Source: Sarocladium kiliense | Taxonomy: Eukaryota > Ascomycota > Sordariomycetes > Hypocreales > Sarocladiaceae | NCBI GenBank assembly: GCA_030734395.1 | Contig: JAUZTG010000020.1 | Coordinates: 744,001 to 808,000 of the forward strand | Length of the DNA: 64,000 nucleotides | Direction of reading: 5' to 3' | Position numbers and translations under genes: made by a program | In this document: positions 58,201 to 64,000 of the stretch, in pieces | Layout of the letters: each line of letters starts with the position of its first letter | Position numbering within the stretch: position 1 is the stretch's first letter | The notes under the pieces: generated by a model | The model's database searches: none | What the model was told of the DNA's origin: nothing | Seen by the model: the letters and a program-made list of their open reading frames with translations, nothing else

Positions 58201-58577
58201 GAATACTGGAAACCGTGTTGGCCAGCGAGACTACATGACGGTCCCTCGTGTGTCCTGACCAGTACTACTCCGACATCTCCTACCAACAGACGAGCACAGC
58301 AGATTTCTGCTTCCCCGGAAGGCTGTCTCTAGCATCAGCGAAGTTTTCGGACAGTCAGGTTCGACACGGGCCGCAAAACTTCCTACCGACGCAGCGAAAG
58401 CAGTAACCCAGGCTGCTTCCTTGGAAACCAAGACAGTTGCACAGTACCTTCAGCAAACCGATACACCTCTGATGATCAGTTCAAAATCTTGCTTGACCAT
58501 CTCTGAATCGAACCACCAGCTTCACAAAGAGGAGTGAAGAAGTAGCTCGCGACAATCAGACCCACGACTACGCATCC
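49242..58577. other. 9.3 kb gene-poor region upstream of the Zn2Cys6-PAS regulator
   Basis: No open frame here shows a family motif, consistent codon bias or a coherent splice chain. Features seen are a perfect hairpin at 49559-49578, a short GATGCAGCC tandem near 53582-53603, a CAGC-rich tract near 55156-55175 and a T-rich run near 55986-56006. From about 57100 to 58577 the plus strand is C/T-rich with many ATGs and short frames, as in the long leaders of fungal regulatory genes. Long non-coding RNAs or decayed mobile DNA cannot be ruled out by eye. Confidence 0.5.
49559..49578. repeat. Perfect hairpin GCAGGTGC-TGAT-GCACCTGC
   Basis: An 8 bp exact inverted repeat with a four-base loop, about 320 bp after the Lon stop. 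It could be part of a 3' structure or simply chance. Confidence 0.5.
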
Positions 58578-60821
58578 ATGCTATACTCACAATCCGAAGT
58601 TGGAGATAATCGATTCGAACTCGGGAAGGGTTGTGACGGCTGCGATTTGGGCCTGTGTGGCTACACATCTAGGTGCGGGCCAAACACAAAGGAGCAGGAC
58701 ATAGCCGCATATGTGAAAGCATATCCGTCTCCGCCCATGTCCGGTTCTCTGCCTCCTACTTCGGCAGGAGCTCCAGCGGTTAGCGATCCCAGTCGAAATA
58801 GAGACGCCAACCCATCACTTCCACAAGATGCTCCACGCGGTATCGCACACCAGCAGCTGCGCGCTGAGTCTAGTCGGAACCCACCTACTATGGGCTCAGG
58901 TTCGCAGGCCTATCAGCCGGGCACTCCAGCTCATGGCTCCTACGGCTTCCAGCGCCCAGAAGCTCCTCCAAATCGTCCCTTATCATACCCGCAAATCCTC
59001 GGTCCAGGGATTCAACAACAACAGTACTTGAACCCTAGCCCGGCAAGTGGTCCAGTCGGCTACCCAGTCACTGCCAGACCTCAGACAATGGAGCATACAC
59101 CGTATACTTCCCCGAAATCCCAAAGAAAGACAAAGGGCCATGTTGCATCAGCCTGTGTGCCTTGCAAGAAAGCTCACCTTAGGTAGGCTACAGTCACTCA
59201 CAATGAGCGAGGAAGACAAGTGCTAATGCTCTGCAGATGTGATTGTACGTATCTGGATTCCACCATTTTCGAGCCCCTCATTTCATACCAGCAGTCTTCG
59301 GCATTCCTCGCACGTGCACTTAGAACACCTCGATACAGATATCACCTTTCTGCTACGCGAGCGCAAGCTCCCCTTGGGGACTTTTCAAATGGCCAAGTGG
59401 CATGATTTTCTCTTAGATCTAAGGCAGGTTCCAGTCCATGGAGACAACGCACTGCGTCTCTCATGCTTAACTGCATGTCTACCCAAAGACTTCAAGGAAG
59501 TCCTGCAGACGCTGCGTGTCTTTCTGGGTCCTGCGCCTAGACTAGGCTGAAGGAATGATGTTTGAATTCGAGAAAAGAATCATTGCTAATGTCGAGAACA
59601 GCACAACGTCCTTGCTCCCGATGTACAGCGAATGGCAAGGAGGACGCCTGTATCGACGTTCAACACAAGAAACGAGGCCGTCCACGTTTACGAGATGATC
59701 GTGACACTCGCTACGATCCTTCGAGGCTTCCGCTTCCTCAGGATGTTGGACCGCGACGGCCATTGCAGGTATATCCAGCCGGTGGCTCGGTTGCTTCAGG
59801 GTACGAGGATCCTCTTCGCCGAACTCACAACTACCGCGTTCTAAAATCTCAACCAAGGGAAAGCTCAGGACCACGCTATCTGGACAGAGCGTCAGCGGCG
59901 GATGCTAATATCTATGCTCCTCCTCTGTCCATAGCCACTCGACCACCGGAGCCTATGCTGTATCTCACCATGGATCTGGACATCGTCAAAGCCTCCGCGA
60001 CGTGCATGGATATCATCGGAGCGCCCGACCTGGCTGGTCGGAAGCTGGTAGATATCGTCGTGCCTACGGATCGTGAACGGGTATTAGCATTACGATCTCA
60101 GTTCCAAGACGAGCAGAGACGGGAGCAACCGAACTACCTGCCACCTATCCTGGACCGAGGGCATCAAATCCTTCAAGGCCTTGGCTTCGCAACGGAAGAC
60201 GCCAATCGTTATAAGCTTGAACATCAAGAGTATTGGAACTTCGTTGGGATTGACGGGCATGCAAGGCCTTGCCCAGTACGATTGGGGCTTGCAAAGGAAG
60301 GATCTTTCTTCTTCATCGCAGCTCTGTTGAGCTCACCTTCCCGTTATGCATATCCATCTCCGTCACCTCATTCTCGTGATGGTTCAGCAATGTATCACGG
60401 TCCACCCAGGACTCCTCAGTCGGTCTACACACAGCACACTCCCGTCTCCGCAACGTTCGATCCAGCTCGACATATGGCTGGCGAGGGTCCCCTTCCACCG
60501 CGGCCATCGGGGCCGCCTTCAGCACCGCTGATGGCCCATAGTCCAGGACTCAGCAGCGGGGTCCCTTCCTATTCCCCTACACCTACGCGGCCAGATTTTC
60601 CTGGTCCTTCGCCAACCTATGCGATTCCACGGAGCAACCCGCTTGTTGCCTCGCGAGGGGGTGGCCAACCTACATACCAACTCCCCCCCATCAGATCCCA
60701 GCCCGAGCTGGGAAATCGTCCTTCGTCCCCGGGAACAACGCAACAGCGAGACGAACGAGCTGGTCGAGTGGATATCGGGGGATTGATCGACAGACCAGAG
60801 GCTTCAGGTGGACCGCGGTAG
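58578..60821 (+). CDS. Zn2Cys6 transcription factor with a PAS-like domain
   Basis: A nuclear regulator of 610 aa from exons 58578-59182, 59237-59244 and 59602-60821. The zinc cluster lies about residues 195-220 and is built from three exons: ACVPCKKAHLR, then RCD from an eight-base exon, then SQRPCSRCTANGKEDAC. A basic AT-hook-like KKRGRPRLRDD follows. The PAS-like region (about 300-440) has EPMLYLTMDLDIVKASATCM, then IIGAPDLAGRKLVDIVVPTD and EYWNFVGIDGHARPCPVRLG. The rest is Pro/Ser/Tyr/Gln-rich and likely disordered. The architecture resembles Zn2Cys6-PAS regulators such as the AcuK/ERT1 group, but the cluster sequence differs and I give no symbol. The 357 bp intron 2 is much longer than any other in the window. 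A start upstream in an unseen exon cannot be excluded. Confidence 0.85.
59237..59244 (+). other. Eight-base microexon of the Zn2Cys6-PAS gene
   Basis: ATGTGATT between CTCTGCAG and GTACGT. It contributes the third Cys of the zinc cluster plus the following Asp. Without it the frame is lost and the cluster broken. Confidence 0.75.
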
Positions 60822-61577
60822 TATCGCGGCCCACCAGCTCCTCGTCTTCGAACCTGAGGCTGAATACGGGGGTTTATCAGAACGGCTCTGTTAGGGAGCA
60901 GGACGCAGACGCGCTCAAGTGTGTTTGTTCGCGGATTTTCACTTGACAGACTAACATTGTACATGCATATCAGGAAGTAAGGAGTCTTTCTTGGCTCTTC
61001 AACGCAGTTTTGTTTCGTTGCATCGGGGAGACCGTACGCGAACATCATGACGATGCGCCCGTGCATCTGGGACTTATTCATTGGGAAGGCGTTGAAGTTG
61101 GGATCAGGGAGTTTGACACCAATGTTTGGGGTTACTGTTCAACCATGACATATGGTCACGGAATGTGGTGATGAACTGGATGTGTCACCTTTAGGCTAGG
61201 CATTTGGAAAGGAGATGCCCTTGTACGATCAGGAAGACGCCGTAGGAAATGTAAAACACACCTACCTTGTCATCATTTCACAATCCAAGCTCCAGACGAG
61301 AACACTGTGTCTGTGCACGAAGCGCAATTTACTGACCTCTCTTTACAATAATATTGCTGCACTCAGGTACGAGAGTAAATTTCAGGGAGCCTGCAGCTAC
61401 GGCGATCAACAGAAGAAAGGGGGAAAAAGAAAACCAGACATCAATATCTAGTGTCGCCCATGACTAAAGGAAATCCCGACAATCTAGTTCATACAAGTCA
61501 CGCCAACCATAACCATCTCGTCAGCTGCTACCCTCATGCCTGGGATTAGACGGCCCCTCCAGACGTGGCGAGAGGCC
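60822..61577. other. Convergent 3' flanks
   Basis: Space between the Zn2Cys6-PAS stop and the stop of the hypothetical gene on the other strand. No gene is seen. Confidence 0.5.
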
Positions 61578-62240
61578 TCACTGTCGACGACTTGACGATG
61601 AGTGCTCACCAGAACGATGTGTCCTTCTGTTTGATCTTGACTGCTGATTGCTGGCGCGCCTTTCTGTGGCGTAGGACGGCGCTGACGGTGGGATCGTGTC
61701 ATTGGAAACAGACAACGGGCCCGCAGAGGTTCCATTCGCCTCGCCTAATCTGTTTCCGTCCTCTCGCATTTCCCTCGTGACTCGCTCAATGCGAGAATAA
61801 TATGCCTCCGTGTCCAGTCTCTCCAGCTCCTCAGCAAGGGCATTGGATGGTTTCTCTGATACTACTCGCTCTCCAGGACCCCATAACTGCTGTCCTGAGT
61901 GCCTCGTGCGGTCCTCAAAGCGAAAGTATTGGGTGAGGAGGTCATCCGCAGGACGGCGACCGTTCTGGTCGACAGCCAGAAGTGACTCCTTCTTCCCGTT
62001 CTGATATTGGGCTTGCATGGTGATTCGAGTGAGTCGACCTCGTGTCAACACCGTAGAGGTCTGATCGCCTGGACTGTTGGGACCAGTAGAACTAAGCGCA
62101 GGATAAGTGTCTGGTCACTGCCTTGGTATGAAGAAGAAGTTCAGATGTCGGCTGACTTACGGCAGGACTTTTGTGGAGTCTTCAGATGAATCAGAGGGGG
62201 CTTCCTGGGATAGGCTCTTGGCTTGATCACAGTCTCTCAT
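61578..62240 (-). CDS. Hypothetical low-complexity protein
   Basis: 197 aa from exons 62240-62161 and 62091-61578, with a 69 bp intron (GTAAGT..TTAG). The start MRDCDQAKSLSQEAPSDSSE is polar. A more conserved-looking centre reads DDLLTQYFRFEDRTRHSGQQ, LWGPGERVVSEKPSNALAEE and LERLDTEAYYSRIERVTREM, with predicted helices. The tail is Ser/Arg/Asn-rich and ends HRSGEHSSSSRRQ. A GTGAGG donor overlapping the stop could add a short alternative end. No signal peptide or membrane segment is seen. I recognise no family. The helix-rich centre and consistent splice site argue it is real. Confidence 0.6.
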
Positions 62241-64000
62241 ATGTATGAGAGTGATACAGGCTAAAGAGAGCAGGGTGAGGTAGGGCACTGGGTTACAAAG
62301 GCTGGAAGTGGGTGTCAGACATTGTAGGGCTGGAGCGGCTGGGTGACGGGCAAGTCTTATATACATACACATGCACGTCAAGGATGTAGAGGGGCAAAGC
62401 AGGTACCAAATGGAAAAGATGGGTGTGTTCGGGTGCGCAATGGAAGCAAGATGGTTGCTGGGCGCTGGTGATGCGGTCAAGCGAGGTGGACGGACATACG
62501 GTAAGGCGTGTAAGTCTGCCGAGAGTGAGCCAGCACAGCACAAGCGTAGGCCCCCAGTAAATGCAACCGAAAAAGACGCACGGGGCGATGCACATGGGCT
62601 GCACTTTTCAGACAGATGAAACACAATGATACGAGAGATTCTCTTCACATGTTAGACTATGTGCGCAACAAAATGCCAAAAGCAGAGGAGGGCCCAGGAT
62701 GGGGGCCAAAACAAGATGGTTGTGACGGACGAGGCTTGAGATAGCATGTCAGACGAGGCGGTCTGCCTAGGCTGCAATACAACAGTCGACGAAAAGAGGG
62801 CGCCAAAGATCGAAAAGGATTAAGGTTGAAACAATTCTAGACATCAAAGAAATAGAACTAGAGACCGGGCTTTTTCGGCTTCAATAGCTGCGGCCGGCGA
62901 GGAATGAGCGCGGTGGCTGACTTGCACCTCTGCACTGCCACCCTCACGACGATACAGCTATTCGGACATCGCACGCCGGCACCTGGACAGATTCTCGCAG
63001 GAGTTGGTTGTCATTGTGAAATCTGCTTAGTCAATTCACTCGCTCGGATAGAATTTCGATAGCGCACATTGCTGGGGGGGGTTGCAAATCACATCTAAGG
63101 CTGTCAGGGGCCCCAGGAGGGCTGGCCTGTTCGGCTGAACTCCTTGGGATAGGATGATGGGAGAGGGTCGCAATGCGGCTGATGACGAGGGGGCCGAAAG
63201 CACACGAGAGGGACTCAAAACGGAATGATGGCGATCTGACGGCTACGGTAGGATCTTGTTGCTTTCCAGAGGGCAAGGTCGGGTACGAGACAGACGAGCA
63301 ACGATCCTGGAATGCTTGCACTGCATTAGCATTAAAACGGTGCCTGGAGATATAGGCAGCAATGGCCAGAGTGACGAGATGTGATATGGCGATGCCAAAG
63401 GGCAACAACCGGGGCAGACATGGACAGAGCTCGCCCCACACGAGTGCAGCGGTCGCCTGCGCTGTGCTGAGGCGCAGACTGAGGCTGGGTACACTTGCGC
63501 ATCCGGAAGGGCGATCAGGCAGATGGATGACAGAGCCGAGTTGAGATGAGAGCAGACGTCAAGTCGAGATGGAGCGATGGGGTTGAGGTGGAAAGGGTGA
63601 TGTGATGGGTCTCAGGCTGGAGGGCGTCCGACGTGATAGATCTCCAGGGTAGGCAGATCTGTGCGTACGCCAACTTGGTGGATGCCAGACACTCAGCCTT
63701 AACCGTGCCCAATGCAACACTCCATCACGCTTCCACCTCATCCCATCACGTCGACCTCTTGAGCCACCCATTACTCCTTTGGTCCTTCCCTCCGACTTTG
63801 CCCGCGTTATTGCACCTGTTTCGAGCTTGGGCCTGACCGGCACCCTCTAACCACCCAAGTGCCAAGGGCAGTGTGTCTCCAAGTGCGGTTTTGCTGCGGC
63901 AATGTCATGCATGAGCACATGTCCAGGTGATCTGTTCGCCTCACTCTATCAACGACAATTCAGTACTCGCCCCACAGCCAACTTTTCATGATGCCCAGTG
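62241..64000. other. Right end, no gene recognised
   Basis: A long minus-strand frame (62157-62648) runs upstream of the hypothetical gene but looks like leader sequence. Frames near 63031-63840 on both strands have no motif. The region may be the promoter of the hypothetical gene and of a gene beyond the window. Confidence 0.45.

Noticed and set aside
62157..62648. Extension of the hypothetical gene to a 163-codon first exon starting at 62648
   Set aside because: The extra 135 residues have no motif and read like leader sequence; the ATG at 62240 is the simpler start.
1..64000. Transposons, CRISPR arrays, rRNA genes
   Set aside because: I saw no transposase or reverse transcriptase motifs, no long terminal repeats, no regularly spaced repeats and no rRNA-like sequence. 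A repeat-masking run would be the decisive check.

Overview
This window is nuclear DNA from a filamentous ascomycete (Pezizomycotina). The evidence is that almost every gene is split by 44-100 bp introns with GTRNGT donors, CTRAY branch points and YAG acceptors. Three Zn2Cys6 regulators, a fungal rhodopsin-domain protein, END3, a peroxisomal Lon and a CYP504-like P450 are all recognisable. I cannot place the order or genus. I read about 24 protein genes and rebuilt their exons by hand. In every multi-exon model the summed exon length is a multiple of three, and the junction restores a family motif or an open frame.

Layout. 1-2.2 kb: a partial exon at the edge and acyl-CoA-binding protein. 2.9-25.1 kb: a catabolic block made of a Zn2Cys6 regulator, SDR, APC permease, MoaF-domain protein, aldehyde dehydrogenase, fumarylacetoacetase, homogentisate dioxygenase, a possible microprotein, a Dabb protein, a second Zn2Cys6 regulator, a CYP504-type P450 and a MAO-N-type amine oxidase. 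25.1-29.3 kb: an accessory, gene-poor stretch with a gene remnant, a secreted Cys-rich protein, a tandem duplication and a secreted cyanovirin-N-type lectin. 30.2-33.7 kb: a seven-TM rhodopsin-domain protein and a cupin. 34.3-38.8 kb: housekeeping genes (END3, isopentenyl-diphosphate isomerase, RPA32). 39.4-43.8 kb: an AtuA-family protein and a class III CoA-transferase in tandem. 46.1-49.2 kb: peroxisomal Lon. 49.2-58.6 kb: about 9.3 kb without a credible gene, ending in a long C/T-rich leader. 58.6-60.8 kb: a Zn2Cys6-PAS regulator. 61.6-62.2 kb: an uncharacterised low-complexity protein. 62.2-64 kb: nothing convincing.

How the genes work together. The 2.9-25.1 kb block reads as one route: amine uptake (permease), oxidative deamination (amine oxidase), oxidation of the arylacetaldehyde (aldehyde dehydrogenase), ring hydroxylation towards homogentisate (CYP504), ring opening (homogentisate dioxygenase) and cleavage to fumarate plus acetoacetate (fumarylacetoacetase). 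The maleylacetoacetate isomerase step has no recognisable gene here. The SDR, MoaF-domain protein, Dabb protein and the 52-55 aa microprotein are unassigned members. The MoaF family has, to my memory, been tied to monoamine induction in Klebsiella, which makes its presence here notable.

The strongest structural oddity is in homogentisate dioxygenase. Two complete canonical introns are separated by only two exonic bases, and both bases are needed to keep the frame.
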